Shown one piece after another: positions 19,499-28,809 of a DNA stretch of 64,000 nucleotides (positions within the stretch are counted from its first letter, which is position 1; each line of letters starts with the position of its first letter). Location of the stretch: positions 2,418,001 to 2,482,000 of the forward strand of contig NZ_CP021421.1 of assembly GCF_002201515.1 (NCBI RefSeq). The letters are read 5' to 3'. Below the pieces are notes generated by a model. The model was given only the letters and a program-made list of their open reading frames with translations, searched no databases and was not told where the DNA came from. The translations under genes were made by a program, and so were the position numbers. Origin of the DNA: Muribaculum intestinale (GTDB lineage: Bacteria > Bacteroidota > Bacteroidia > Bacteroidales > Muribaculaceae).

Positions 19499-20196
19499 TG
19501 CATGGTGTTGTCGCGTGTAATCTCTTTCTGGGCAATAAGAGGTATGAGTATGTGATTCTCGATTTCCGAATGGCTCTCAAGATCTTCCTCGGCGTTGTAG
19601 AGGTCGACGAGCACGTCATACATCTTGTTGGGCTGGCTTGTGGTATAGAATTGGAGTATGATGTTTTTCAGCTCCGTGAGCTTTTCGCCGACTTCGTCGT
19701 GATGTTTTTTGAATACGTTTATGTTGTAGCTTGTAGGCTCCCCGCTTACAAGCGCGCGTATGTAGGGGAATACTTTTTTCTCTTCGTAGGCAAAGTGCTT
19801 TTTCACCTCTTCCAGATATGAATCAAAGAAGGCGATGATGGCGGGATTTATGTCATTGTGTGTCTCCTCAAGCGCCGATGTGAGATTCTGGCGTATATGC
19901 GGGAACTTGTATTTCAGGAAGTAGTCGTGGCTGTTTTGCAGAAACTCCACAATAGCGATTGGTGAGATTGCCGGCAGGAGGTCTGAATCGATAGTTCCGT
20001 TAAGGATAAAATTGACGATAAACAGAAAAGCCTGCGGGTCGATATCGTTTTCTCTGCATACGCAGTCGATACGTTTGCTTTCGAATCCCAGAGGTATATT
20101 GAAACGGCTCAGTATCGGCAGTATGTTGTAATCATGGCGGATAAGTTCGATTACAGTCTCTGAGCCGTTGAATGTTTTTGCGTTCTTGATTGACAT
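19495..20196 (-). CDS. Hemerythrin-domain protein, ScdA/RIC-like
   Basis: Starting at the ATG at 20196 (MSIKNAKTF) the protein has 233 residues; an in-frame upstream extension to 20298 looks non-coding. The N-terminal 70 residues resemble the ScdA_N/DUF542 segment of iron-sulfur repair proteins but lack its CCGG motif. A hemerythrin-like four-helix bundle (about 75-230) follows, with candidate di-iron ligands in NSHDYFLKYKFPHIR, HFAYEEKKVFPYI, KKHHDEVGEKL and SHSEIENHILIPLI. It may sense or bind oxygen or nitric oxide, or protect iron sites; this is inference. It is the first gene of a two-gene unit with the LuxR-type regulator. Confidence 0.82.
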   Translation of the reverse strand: MSIKNAKTFNGSETVIELIRHDYNILPILSRFNIPLGFESKRIDCVCRENDIDPQAFLFIVNFILNGTIDSDLLPAISPIAIVEFLQNSHDYFLKYKFPHIRQNLTSALEETHNDINPAIIAFFDSYLEEVKKHFAYEEKKVFPYIRALVSGEPTSYNINVFKKHHDEVGEKLTELKNIILQFYTTSQPNKMYDVLVDLYNAEEDLESHSEIENHILIPLIAQKEITRDNTMQ

Positions 20197-20227
20197 GTTT
20201 GATGATAAAGCATTTTCCGTTAAAACC

Positions 20228-20295
20228 AACGCGGTGTGTAGCGTTGCATGAACATCCGGTGTATTGCGGGGTTGATGCAACGCGGCACGCCGCGT
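20228..20295 (-). promoter_or_regulatory. Cluster of CAACGC repeats upstream of the hemerythrin gene
   Basis: Three CAACGC-type sequences occur at 20229-20234, inverted at 20242-20247, and at 20279-20284. Two of them form a perfect 9-bp inverted repeat, GCGTTGCAT/ATGCAACGC (20242-20250 with 20276-20284). A short GCGGC/GCCGC hairpin (20282-20295) could also end valS transcription. The arrangement looks like operator sites. No TAnnTTTG element is obvious for the hemerythrin gene. Confidence 0.4.
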
Positions 20296-20324
20296 CATAA
20301 TCGATATTAGTATGGTGATGTCTT

Positions 20325-22952
20325 TTATCGGGCAAGACCTGCGATTGATGCCTTGATGGCAGCAATCTTGTCGGTTGCGTCGCTCTGTTTGCGTCGTTCG
20401 AGTTCGACTACAGCGGCGGGAGCATTGTTGACAAAGCGCTCGTTTGACAGTTTTTTATTGACCGACGCAAGGAATCCTTCATAATGGGCGAGCTCCTTAT
20501 TGAGGCGTTCAAGTTCGGCCTCGATATCGATGGCTCCGCGCAGAGGCACGTTGAATTCGGTTGTGTCGACCATGAACGATGCGGCTGCCGGGTCTTTTTC
20601 GGTCACGGAGGTGATGGCATCGAGGTTGGCGAGCTTGCTGATAACGCAATCGAGTCCAGGATTCCATTCTCCGATTACGTTGAGCGAAAGTGCATCGCGC
20701 GGCGAGAGGTTCTTTGATGCACGCACACCGCGCACACCGTTTATTACGCTTTTGGCGCGTTCCATAGCCGAGAGCAGAGTGCTGTCAGTGCATTTTGCCT
20801 CAGGCATCGGAGCGTACATGATTGATTCTCCGTCGTGACGCTCTGCAAGGTGCTGCCACAGTTCTTCAGTGATGAATGGCATGAACGGATGGAGCATCCG
20901 CAGAAGGCTGTCGAAGTATCCGAGTGTGGCGGCATATGTGGCGCTGTCGATGGGTGAGCCGTAGGCCGGTTTTACCATTTCGAGATACCACGATGAGAAT
21001 TCGTCCCAGAACAGACGGTATACAGCCATCAGAGCCTCCGAGATGCGGAACTTGGAGAAGAGGTCGTTGACCTCGGCAACTGTTTCGCCCAGTTTACCCT
21101 CAAACCACTCAATGGCTTTTGCAGCGCTTTCAGGCTGAACTGCCGTATTCGACACCTCCCAGCCCTTTATAAGGCGGAATGCGTTCCAGATTTTGTTGCA
21201 GAAGTTACGACCTTGTTCGCATAGTTTGTCATCGAAGAGAATGTCGTTTCCGGCAGGAGCCGACAACATCATGCCCATGCGTACACCGTCGGCGCCATAT
21301 TGCTTGATAAGCTCCAGCGGGTCGGGTGAGTTGCCAAGCTGCTTTGACATTTTGCGGCCAAGGTTGTCGCGTACGATACCGGTGAAGTATACGTTGCGGA
21401 ACGGCATATTGCCTGCAAACTCGTATCCGGCCATAATCATGCGTGCTACCCAGAAGAAGATGATGTCGGGACCGGTGACAAGGTCGGCTGTGGGATAGTA
21501 ATATTTGAATTCTTCGTTGTCGGGGTCAAGGATGCCGTTGAACAGTGTGATAGGCCACAACCATGATGAGAACCATGTGTCGAGGCAGTCTTCGTCCTGA
21601 CGTATGTCGCCTATAGTCAGGGATGAGTCGCCGGTCCGGCTTATTGCCATTTCAAGGGCTTCTTCAGGAGTTTCGGCTACGACATACGAACCGTCGGGCA
21701 GATAATATGCGGGCACACGGTGTCCCCACCACAGCTGACGTGAGATACACCAGTCCTTTATGCCTTCCATCCAGTGGTTATAGGTGTTTTTGAATTTCTC
21801 GGGGATGAATCGGATATCGTCGTCCATCACAGCTGCATGGGCCGGTTTGGCGATTTCGCTCATCTTGACAAACCATTGGTCGGAGAGACGGGGTTCGGTG
21901 GCTGTGTCAGGATTTCGCTCGGAGTATCCCACCTTGTTTTCATATTCCTCGATTTTCTCGATGAGGCCGGCAGCCTGAAGGTCGGCTGCAATCTGACGGC
22001 GTACATCAAACCGGTCCATGCCTACATACATTCCGGCTGCTTCGCTGATAGTGCCGTTTTCGTTGAATATGTCGATTGTGTCGAGATTGTGTTTCTGACC
22101 GAGCATATTGTCGTTCATGTCATGGGCCGGAGTCACTTTCAGACAGCCTGTGCCAAACTCGATGTCGACATAGTCGTCCTCAATGACCGGAATCTCGCGG
22201 TTTACGAGAGGCACGATAACGCGTTTGCCGCGGAGATGCTGGTTCTTGGGGTCATTGGGGTTTATGCACATCGCGGTGTCTCCCATTATGGTCTCGGGAC
22301 GTGTGGTGGCCACAATCGCATATCCGTCCTCGCCTGCGATTTTATAGCGCAGATAGTAGAGCTTGCTGTGCTCTTCGCGGTAGATAACTTCCGCATCACT
22401 CAGTGCTGTACATGCTTTTGGGTCCCAGTTTACCATACGCTTTCCGCGGTAGATGAGTCCCTTGCGGTAGAGATCTACGAATACACGAATCACACTCTTC
22501 GAGCGGAGTTCGTCCATTGTAAACGCCGTGCGGCTCCAGTCGCATGATGCACCGAGTTTTTTCAGCTGTTCCAGAATTATGCCGCCGTGCTTCTCTTTCC
22601 ATGCCCATGCATGTTTGAGAAATTCCTCGCGGGTAAGGTCGGTCTTCTTAATGCCTTCTTTAGCGAGTTTAGCTACAACTTTAGCCTCTGTGGCGATTGA
22701 TGCGTGGTCAGTGCCGGGTACCCACAGAGCATTTTTACCCTCCATACGCGCACGGCGTGTAAGGATATCCTGTATGGTATTGTTGAGCATGTGGCCCATA
22801 TGGAGAATGCCTGTTACATTTGGCGGCGGTATTACAATGGTGTAAGGCTCGCGCTGGTCGGGTGTGGAGCCAAACAGATTGTGCTCCATCCAGTAGGCAT
22901 ACCACTTGTCTTCTACTTCCGCAGGACTGTAGTTTTTTGCTAACTCGTTCAT
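20325..22952 (-). CDS. valS: Valyl-tRNA synthetase
   Basis: The 875-residue class I synthetase starts [18 protein letters not shown]. The ATG at 22952 is chosen because the promoter at 22998-23029 excludes the upstream in-frame extension. It has the HIGH-type motif HMGHM (about 47), the CP1 editing domain (about 170-350), KMSKQ (about 555), an anticodon-binding helical domain and a C-terminal coiled coil ending in KAS-rich helices, as in all ValRS. It charges tRNA-Val and edits threonine. Length is normal for the bacterial type. Confidence 0.97.
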   Translation of the reverse strand: MNELAKNYSPAEVEDKWYAYWMEHNLFGSTPDQREPYTIVIPPPNVTGILHMGHMLNNTIQDILTRRARMEGKNALWVPGTDHASIATEAKVVAKLAKEGIKKTDLTREEFLKHAWAWKEKHGGIILEQLKKLGASCDWSRTAFTMDELRSKSVIRVFVDLYRKGLIYRGKRMVNWDPKACTALSDAEVIYREEHSKLYYLRYKIAGEDGYAIVATTRPETIMGDTAMCINPNDPKNQHLRGKRVIVPLVNREIPVIEDDYVDIEFGTGCLKVTPAHDMNDNMLGQKHNLDTIDIFNENGTISEAAGMYVGMDRFDVRRQIAADLQAAGLIEKIEEYENKVGYSERNPDTATEPRLSDQWFVKMSEIAKPAHAAVMDDDIRFIPEKFKNTYNHWMEGIKDWCISRQLWWGHRVPAYYLPDGSYVVAETPEEALEMAISRTGDSSLTIGDIRQDEDCLDTWFSSWLWPITLFNGILDPDNEEFKYYYPTADLVTGPDIIFFWVARMIMAGYEFAGNMPFRNVYFTGIVRDNLGRKMSKQLGNSPDPLELIKQYGADGVRMGMMLSAPAGNDILFDDKLCEQGRNFCNKIWNAFRLIKGWEVSNTAVQPESAAKAIEWFEGKLGETVAEVNDLFSKFRISEALMAVYRLFWDEFSSWYLEMVKPAYGSPIDSATYAATLGYFDSLLRMLHPFMPFITEELWQHLAERHDGESIMYAPMPEAKCTDSTLLSAMERAKSVINGVRGVRASKNLSPRDALSLNVIGEWNPGLDCVISKLANLDAITSVTEKDPAAASFMVDTTEFNVPLRGAIDIEAELERLNKELAHYEGFLASVNKKLSNERFVNNAPAAVVELERRKQSDATDKIAAIKASIAGLAR

Positions 22953-22997
22953 AATTATATTGTTGTATATCTTAGTTGCGCTATGTGAAATTTCCTG

Positions 22998-23029
22998 CAA
23001 ATTTAGCCAAAAAACTCCACATCACCAAA
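22998..23029 (-). promoter_or_regulatory. Bacteroidetes-type promoter for valS
   Basis: Minus strand: TTTG (23026-23029), exactly 20 nt, TAAATTTG (22998-23005). Both boxes are perfect. The start codon is about 40 nt past the predicted transcription start. Confidence 0.85.
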
Positions 23030-23092
23030 CCTCTCTGATACTGTCGGCGTGGATGCAAATGAGGGTGGATGAGTGTGGTGAGGATATAATAG

Positions 23093-23139
23093 AACTGCGC
23101 GGTGACATCCCTGTATTTTTTTGGTGTCACCGCGCAGTT
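23093..23139 (-). terminator. Terminator of the rnf cluster
   Basis: A 15-bp perfect stem (23093-23107 with 23125-23139, AACTGCGCGGTGACA arm) with a 17-nt loop lies 27 nt past the rnfA stop on the minus strand. Confidence 0.8.
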
Positions 23140-23165
23140 TGTGTATTTTGACGGAAAAGATGCTC

Positions 23166-23747
23166 TTATCCTATGGTGATGCCTGAAAATCCCATGAAGG
23201 CCATGGCAAGCATGCCTGCACATATGAGTGCGATGGGTATCCCGCGCATGGGGGCCGGGACGTCGACAAGGCGCAGGTGTTCGCGTATGCCGGCGAATAC
23301 AGCCAGTGCGAGAGTGAAGCCGATGGCTGTAGCAACAGCATATACAATGGATTCGCCGAGATTCATCCCTTTCTGTATTACCAGAATGGCCACGCCAAGT
23401 ACGGCACAGTTGGTGGTGATGAGCGGGAGAAATACACCAAGTGCCTGATATAGTCCGGGGGCAATCTTCTTGATGATTATCTCGAGCATCTGTACCAAGG
23501 CCGCGATAACGAGGATAAACACAATCGTCTGCATGTAGCCGAGGCCCCATGGCTCGAGAATGCCATGCTGGACGAGCCAGGTGACGCAGGTGGCAAGGGT
23601 CATTACAAACATTACCGCAGCGCCCATGCCTACGGCAGAACTCAGTTTTTTTGATACACCGAGAAACGGGCATATGCCTAAGAACTGTGCGAAAACGATA
23701 TTATTGACAAATATCGCCGTAACGATTATCGAAAGATATGTAAGCAT
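23166..23747 (-). CDS. rnfA: Rnf electron transport complex subunit A
   Basis: The 193-residue, six-transmembrane-segment protein is the RnfA/NqrE family membrane subunit. Typical motifs are NNIVFAQFLGICPFLGVSK (about 15-33) and LPLITTNCAVLGVAI (about 105-120), with the conserved cysteines that hold a membrane-embedded iron-sulfur cluster in this family. Rnf couples ferredoxin oxidation and NAD reduction to Na+ or H+ pumping. It is the last gene of the rnfBCDGEA cluster. Confidence 0.95.
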   Translation of the reverse strand: MLTYLSIIVTAIFVNNIVFAQFLGICPFLGVSKKLSSAVGMGAAVMFVMTLATCVTWLVQHGILEPWGLGYMQTIVFILVIAALVQMLEIIIKKIAPGLYQALGVFLPLITTNCAVLGVAILVIQKGMNLGESIVYAVATAIGFTLALAVFAGIREHLRLVDVPAPMRGIPIALICAGMLAMAFMGFSGITIG

Positions 23748-23749
23748 GG

Positions 23750-24337
23750 TCAGGAGCGGTTTCTAATGTAGTTGATCAATGCGATAAGGAATCCGAGGGC
23801 AATGAAAGCGCCGGGTGCGAGGACAAATACCAGCGAGCCGAATGTCTCGGGAAACAGACGTAGTCCGAACACAGTTCCTACGCCGAGTATCTCGCGTACT
23901 GCTCCAAGAAGAGTCAGAGCCAGGGTAAAGCCGAGTCCGATACCTATTCCGTCGAAGCAGGAATCGGATACCGTGTGCTTCGACGCGTATGCTTCAGCGC
24001 GTCCGAGCAGTATGCAGTTTACCACGATAAGCGGGATGAAGATGCCGAGCGAGGCGTTGAGTTCCGGAAGGTAGGCGGCCATGAACATCTGTAGGAGAGT
24101 CACAAATGTAGCTATCACTACGATATAGGCGGGGATGCGTACTCTGTCAGGCACAAGCGACTTTATTGCAGAGATGGCTATATTGGAGCATATCAGCACG
24201 CCGGTTGTGGCAAGTCCCATCGACATGCCTGTCATTGCCGATCCGGTAGTGCCGAGGGTAGGGCACATGCCGAGAAGCAATACGAAAGTCGGATTCTCGG
24301 CTATGAGACCATTATATATTATACGTAGCTTATTCAT
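23750..24337 (-). CDS. rnfE: Rnf electron transport complex subunit E
   Basis: The 195-residue integral membrane protein of the RnfE/NqrD family has NPTFVLLLGMCPTLGTTGSA near the N-terminus (about 15-34) and LIVVNCILLGRAEAYASKH (about 105-123), mirroring RnfA. Together with RnfA it forms the membrane core that carries the iron-sulfur cluster. It is 2 nt from rnfA and 3 nt after rnfG, so all are one transcript. Confidence 0.95.
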   Translation of the reverse strand: MNKLRIIYNGLIAENPTFVLLLGMCPTLGTTGSAMTGMSMGLATTGVLICSNIAISAIKSLVPDRVRIPAYIVVIATFVTLLQMFMAAYLPELNASLGIFIPLIVVNCILLGRAEAYASKHTVSDSCFDGIGIGLGFTLALTLLGAVREILGVGTVFGLRLFPETFGSLVFVLAPGAFIALGFLIALINYIRNRS

Positions 24338-24340
24338 GTC

Positions 24341-25012
24341 TTACTCTTTAGATGATGTGTGGGTAGTGGCTCCGGTAGTTCCCTCGCCGGCCATGCATGA
24401 TGGAGTGGTGGAGAATCCGTGGTCGGTCTTATAGGCTTCGAAAGCAGTGAAACAATTGCGCAGGGTCTCAAGAAAGGCGCGGGATGTGATTGTAGCCGCG
24501 GTGATGCCGTCGATGGCGCCTCCTGCATCCTTTGCTACATACATTGATGTGGTTGTGGGATTTTTACCGATGACGCTGCGGTTGCCTATATCCATGCGGA
24601 ACCATTCCTGCATCTTGGCGCCAAGGCCGGGTGTCTCAGCATGTGAGAGCACCTGATATCCGGTGACTGAGCCGTCGGTACTGAATCCGTACATGATACG
24701 GATTTCGCCTCCGAATCCGTTTTTAGTGTAGCCCTTTACGGCCGCTCCCACCAGATTGCCATTCTCCATGGCCGGATATACCATAAACGGTATGGTGTCG
24801 TTGTCCGGTGTCCATTTCCATTCCTGACTTTTGGGGTTATTGTCGAATGGTGGTGTTACCGATTTGATAGCCTCAATCTCTTCTTTCTGCTGAGCCTCTT
24901 CAATCGGACCGGCGGTGAGGCTGTTGACCCATGCCAGAAGGGAGGAGGCCACGATTGTGATGATGCCGAGCGACAGCACCATATTCAATAATGTGGATGG
25001 TAATTTCTTCAT
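24341..25012 (-). CDS. rnfG: Rnf electron transport complex subunit G
   Basis: The 223-residue protein has one N-terminal membrane segment (about 10-30) and a periplasmic FMN-binding domain. The flavinylation motif is the DGITAATITS segment (about 177-186), where the threonine is covalently linked to FMN. It accepts electrons at the outer face of the complex. Its start overlaps the rnfD stop by 4 nt. Confidence 0.93.
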   Translation of the reverse strand: MKKLPSTLLNMVLSLGIITIVASSLLAWVNSLTAGPIEEAQQKEEIEAIKSVTPPFDNNPKSQEWKWTPDNDTIPFMVYPAMENGNLVGAAVKGYTKNGFGGEIRIMYGFSTDGSVTGYQVLSHAETPGLGAKMQEWFRMDIGNRSVIGKNPTTTSMYVAKDAGGAIDGITAATITSRAFLETLRNCFTAFEAYKTDHGFSTTPSCMAGEGTTGATTHTSSKE

Positions 25013-25962
25013 TTCTTTACCCTCCTTTCTCCGAATTTGCGGGGCTTGATATAGCGGTTGATGAGCGGTACAAAGCTGTTCATGAGCAGTATTGCGAATG
25101 ACATACCCTCTGGATATGCTCCCCAGCGTCGTATAACGATTGTGATTATACCAATCATTATGCCGTAGACAAGCATCCCTTTGCGCGACATAGGCGAAGT
25201 CACATAGTCGGTGGCCATGAAGAAGGCGCCGAGCAGAAGGCCTCCAGACAGTAATTCTATACCGATATTACCTCCTATGCAGAGGGTGAACAACGCTACG
25301 GAGCCTATAATGGCTACCGGTATGTGCCAAGTGATGACGCGCATTGCCAGAAGGTAGACTACGCCGATTACCAGCGCGATTGCGCTTACCTCGCCAAGCG
25401 AGCCACCTATTGCGCCTGTAGCGCTTTGCCATAAATCTATCGACGAGGGGTCTCCTCCCATTTTGAGTATCCCCAGAGTAGTGGCTCCTGTCGTTGCGTC
25501 GGCATATGCCCATCGGTTGACAAGAGGCAGTGGCCATGAGGTCATCTGCACCGGGAAGGAAATAAGCAGGAACACTCGTCCTACCAGTGCCGGATTCCAT
25601 ATGTTGCAGCCAAGTCCGCCAAACGACATCTTGCCGATACCGATTGCGACGAGGCAGCCGATAAGTACAATCCATATGGGCAGATTGGAGGGTAGGTTGA
25701 AGGCGAGAAGAAGTCCGGTAAGCACTGCGCTGCCATTCAATATGGTGGATGGGCGCCCGAACATCCAGCGGTTTATTATATATTCGAAAGCGACACACCC
25801 GGCTACTGCTGTAAGCACTACAATCGCGGCTCCTAAACCGAAGAAGTAGAGAGAGGCGGCAAGTGCGGGGAGAAGGGCCACGACTACATGCCACATGCAT
25901 GACGCTACTGTCCGCTTTGTGTGCAGGTGGGGCGATGCCGATATGGTTAATAATTGGTTCAT
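25009..25962 (-). CDS. rnfD: Rnf electron transport complex subunit D
   Basis: With the ATG at 25962 (MNQLLTISASPHLHT) the protein has 317 residues. An in-frame extension to 26166 overlaps rnfC and is not credible. About nine hydrophobic segments are visible. The covalent FMN site is in YADATTGATTLGILK (about 185-199), matching the SGATxxT-type motif. It forms the ion-translocating membrane part with RnfA/E. It is 47 nt after rnfC. Confidence 0.93.
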   Translation of the reverse strand: MNQLLTISASPHLHTKRTVASCMWHVVVALLPALAASLYFFGLGAAIVVLTAVAGCVAFEYIINRWMFGRPSTILNGSAVLTGLLLAFNLPSNLPIWIVLIGCLVAIGIGKMSFGGLGCNIWNPALVGRVFLLISFPVQMTSWPLPLVNRWAYADATTGATTLGILKMGGDPSSIDLWQSATGAIGGSLGEVSAIALVIGVVYLLAMRVITWHIPVAIIGSVALFTLCIGGNIGIELLSGGLLLGAFFMATDYVTSPMSRKGMLVYGIMIGIITIVIRRWGAYPEGMSFAILLMNSFVPLINRYIKPRKFGERRVKK

Positions 25963-26009
25963 TGCTGTTATGTGACTGTTCTGAAATATTTGAGTATTAT
26001 CCGGGAAGA

Positions 26010-27371
26010 TTACTTTTTCTGGCTTTGGCGTGCCCGGATAGCGGCGCCTACGGTCTGTTTCCCTAATCGTATGAAGTCGAGAATCGGTCGTGACGAGGGG
26101 CAGCTGTAGCTGCAGCATCCACATTCGACACAGTTCATAATCTTCTCTTTTTCGACTTCTTCCCATTCGCCGAATCTTGAGAGTGTGGCGAGCAGGAACG
26201 GCTCAAGCCCCATCGGGCATGCGAATGCGCATTGTGCACATCTGATGCATGGTTCGATGCGCGGGCGTTGCGACATACTTTCAGGAAGCAACAGTATGCC
26301 TGACACTCCTTTGGTTGTCGGTGCGTCGATATTGACAATCGCTTTTCCCATCATAGGGCCTCCGAGGATAATTTTACCGGTGTCGGCAGGTACTCCTCCG
26401 GCCTGTTGGATAAGAGAGGCTACGGATACTCCGATGGCTGTACGATAGTTACCGGGACGTTGTACCGAGGGACCGGTAACGGTCACTACTCGTTCAATCA
26501 GAGGCTGTCCGAAGCGTACAGCCTGATATATTGCATAGGCAGTAGCTACATTCTGCACTATCGCGCCGGTGGCAATAGGCAGGGAGCCGGAGGGGACTTT
26601 TTTTCCAGTTATTGCTTCGATGAGCTGTTTCTCGCCGCCCTGGGGATATTTCACCGTCAGTTCTGTCACGGAGATGCCATTGATGCCGAGTTCGGCAATA
26701 CGCCGGCGCAAGAGGTCTATAGCGTTCTGCTTATTCGCCTCGACACCGATTATAGCTCGTTCCACTCCCGCGGCCTTCATCAGGAGTCTTGTCCCGGCGA
26801 GTATCGCGTCGGGTTCTTCGAGCATTAGAGCATGGTCATTGGTGAGGTATGGCTCGCACTCGACAGCATTTATGATTACCAGGTCGGCTTTCATTCCCGG
26901 AGGGGGAGACAGTTTTACTTTTGTGGGGAATGTTGCGCCTCCAAGTCCTACGATTCCTGCTTTGTCTACAATGTCAATGATAGCTTTCGGGTCGAGAGCC
27001 TCTATTTCGTCATCGCCGCGCAGTGGTGTGAGGTCGCTTATTGTCCTGAGGTCTTTCTCATGGTCATCATCTAATGCGGCAATCGTCACTGATGGAGATG
27101 GCATTCCGTTAGGCATCTTTATCTGGTCGACTTTGGTTACGGTACCGGAAATCGGAGTGTGTACGTTGGCCGATACGAATCCGGAGGCTTCGGCGATGAC
27201 AGAGCCTCTGTCGACATAATCTCCTTTTTTTACGAGACATCTAGCAGGAGCCCCGATGTGCTGTCCGAAAGTCAGAGTTACTTCCCGGGGAAGTTCGGTG
27301 TTTATGATTTTTGCTGATTCTGTCAGTTTGTTTTCAGGCGGATGCACTCCACCGATATGAAATGTACGCAT
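26010..27371 (-). CDS. rnfC: Rnf electron transport complex subunit C
   Basis: The 453-residue peripheral subunit binds NADH and FMN. It has the N-terminal GGVHPPENK barrel segment, the Rossmann-type GLGGATFPTKVKLSPP region (about 145-160), the NAVECEPYLTNDHALM motif, and two C-terminal CX2CX2CX3C clusters: CIRCAQCAFACP (about 380) and CVECGCCSYSCP (about 420). Domain order and length are normal. It lies 9 nt after rnfB. Confidence 0.96.
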   Translation of the reverse strand: MRTFHIGGVHPPENKLTESAKIINTELPREVTLTFGQHIGAPARCLVKKGDYVDRGSVIAEASGFVSANVHTPISGTVTKVDQIKMPNGMPSPSVTIAALDDDHEKDLRTISDLTPLRGDDEIEALDPKAIIDIVDKAGIVGLGGATFPTKVKLSPPPGMKADLVIINAVECEPYLTNDHALMLEEPDAILAGTRLLMKAAGVERAIIGVEANKQNAIDLLRRRIAELGINGISVTELTVKYPQGGEKQLIEAITGKKVPSGSLPIATGAIVQNVATAYAIYQAVRFGQPLIERVVTVTGPSVQRPGNYRTAIGVSVASLIQQAGGVPADTGKIILGGPMMGKAIVNIDAPTTKGVSGILLLPESMSQRPRIEPCIRCAQCAFACPMGLEPFLLATLSRFGEWEEVEKEKIMNCVECGCCSYSCPSSRPILDFIRLGKQTVGAAIRARQSQKK

Positions 27372-27380
27372 ACGGGTTAA

Positions 27381-28286
27381 TCAATCTTTCGGTTCAACAT
27401 TGCTTTCCTTTGCTTTTTTGGCTTCCGCCTCTTTGCGCTTGCGCTCGGCAATTGCAGCCATATCGGCCGCCGATATGGGGAATCCGGCGTCGTGGATAGC
27501 GCTTGTCGGACAGGCGAGCACGCATTTGCGGCATAGCTTGCATTTCGTAAAGTCGATATATGCAAGATTGTCAGTTACCGACACTGCGTCGTGAGGGCAT
27601 GCTTTCATGCATTTGCCACATCCGATGCAGGCTGCGTTGCATTCTTTGCGAGCCACAGCTCCCTTCTCGCGGTTGGAGCAGGCTACCCATACGCGCATGC
27701 CCCGCGGCCATTTGTCGCGGAGTTCGATTATATGGCGCGGACATACTTTTGAGCACGCTCCGCACCCGGTGCATTTTTCCGGGTCAATGACCGGCAAGCC
27801 TGTCACAGGATCCATATACATGGCACCGAAACGGCATGCTTTCACACAGTCGCCGCACCCAAGGCATCCGAAAGGACATGATGTGGTACCTGAACCTGTG
27901 GTGTGTAACATGGCACACGATGCCGGCCCGTCGTAGCTGGCGGTCATCGGTCTGTTCTCGCATGTACCATAGCATTTGAGTACTGCTACCTGTGGCTTGG
28001 CAATGTTTGGTGCGAGTCCGACAATATCGGCAATTTTTTTCATTGCCTCCTCGCCTGCACCGGGGCACACGAGATTGTCAAGAGACGCAGCCGTAGCGCA
28101 TGTACATGCGAAATCGTGGCATCCCGACCGGCCACAACTTCCACAGTTGGCTCCCGGGAGGAGTTCTTCCACCAAAGCAATGCGCGGGTCTTCTTTGACA
28201 TAAAATCGCTTGGATACTACATAAAGGATGGCTGCACTCAGCAACCCAATCCCTCCAAGCACGATAATTGCACTGATTATGGACAT
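27381..28286 (-). CDS. rnfB: Rnf electron transport complex subunit B (multi-cluster ferredoxin type)
   Basis: The 301-residue protein begins with a single membrane helix (about 5-25) and then an iron-sulfur domain with the CGSCGRSGCHDFAC pattern (about 48-61). Four ferredoxin-like cluster motifs follow: CLGCGDCVKAC, CTGCGACSKVC, CIGCGKCMKAC and CKLCRKCVLAC. The four-motif C-terminal half is longer than proteobacterial RnfB. The tail is lysine- and glutamate-rich. It should take electrons from soluble ferredoxin and pass them to the complex. It is the first rnf gene after rseC, with a 94-nt gap. Confidence 0.95.
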   Translation of the reverse strand: MSIISAIIVLGGIGLLSAAILYVVSKRFYVKEDPRIALVEELLPGANCGSCGRSGCHDFACTCATAASLDNLVCPGAGEEAMKKIADIVGLAPNIAKPQVAVLKCYGTCENRPMTASYDGPASCAMLHTTGSGTTSCPFGCLGCGDCVKACRFGAMYMDPVTGLPVIDPEKCTGCGACSKVCPRHIIELRDKWPRGMRVWVACSNREKGAVARKECNAACIGCGKCMKACPHDAVSVTDNLAYIDFTKCKLCRKCVLACPTSAIHDAGFPISAADMAAIAERKRKEAEAKKAKESNVEPKD

Positions 28287-28380
28287 ATTTGGATATTTGT
28301 TAAAAAAGGTATCAGAGAGTCAGGGAGTAGAGAGGATGGATATCTGTCTTGTGTTGTAGTATGCTAATGTGTCGGACATG

Positions 28381-28809
28381 TTATCCTGATACAATCCATT
28401 CGGGATTAGCTAACAGTCTGTCGCGACAGATATACAGAATGATATAATAGATTGCGGTGACGGCAATTCCCATTGTGGCGGCCATCGTCTGTGATGTGCC
28501 CAGCCATATGGCTGTGAATGTACCGCAGACCAACAGCAGGCATGGCATGACAAGCGCCATAAGTATGGCTCGCATACGCTTTGAAGTAGTGATGGATATT
28601 TCCACTTTGTCGCCTATGTGGAAATTACTGGTTCTTTCCGAGCGGGGAATAGTGGCTTTGACAATAATCTCATCCTGCGGTTTTCCGCCCGGATGACATA
28701 CCGACTTGACCGCACATCCGGAGCAATCGGCTCCGGACGCTATCGATACCGATAGCGTCCGTGAGCTTATGCCGGTCACTATGCCGTGATGGCGCAGTGA
28801 ATATTCCAT
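28381..28809 (-). CDS. rseC: RseC/MucC-family protein (SoxR-reducing system type)
   Basis: The 142-residue protein has an N-terminal beta domain with the cysteine set CSGCAVKSVC (about 30-39) and two adjacent C-terminal membrane helices (about 78-125), as in RseC/MucC. Members often accompany Rnf genes and may help to deliver electrons or mature the complex. Here the gene sits directly upstream of rnfB. Its ATG shares one base with the stop of the DUF1015 gene (TGATG). Confidence 0.88.
   Translation of the reverse strand: MEYSLRHHGIVTGISSRTLSVSIASGADCSGCAVKSVCHPGGKPQDEIIVKATIPRSERTSNFHIGDKVEISITTSKRMRAILMALVMPCLLLVCGTFTAIWLGTSQTMAATMGIAVTAIYYIILYICRDRLLANPEWIVSG

Noticed and set aside
21774..22547. 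Antisense frame of 257 codons opposite valS
   Set aside because: It lies fully inside conserved valS sequence and its translation shows no motif; it is a codon-bias shadow.
25963..26166. Upstream extension of rnfD into rnfC
   Set aside because: It overlaps the conserved end of rnfC and gives a non-family N-terminus; MNQLLTISASPH is the proper start.
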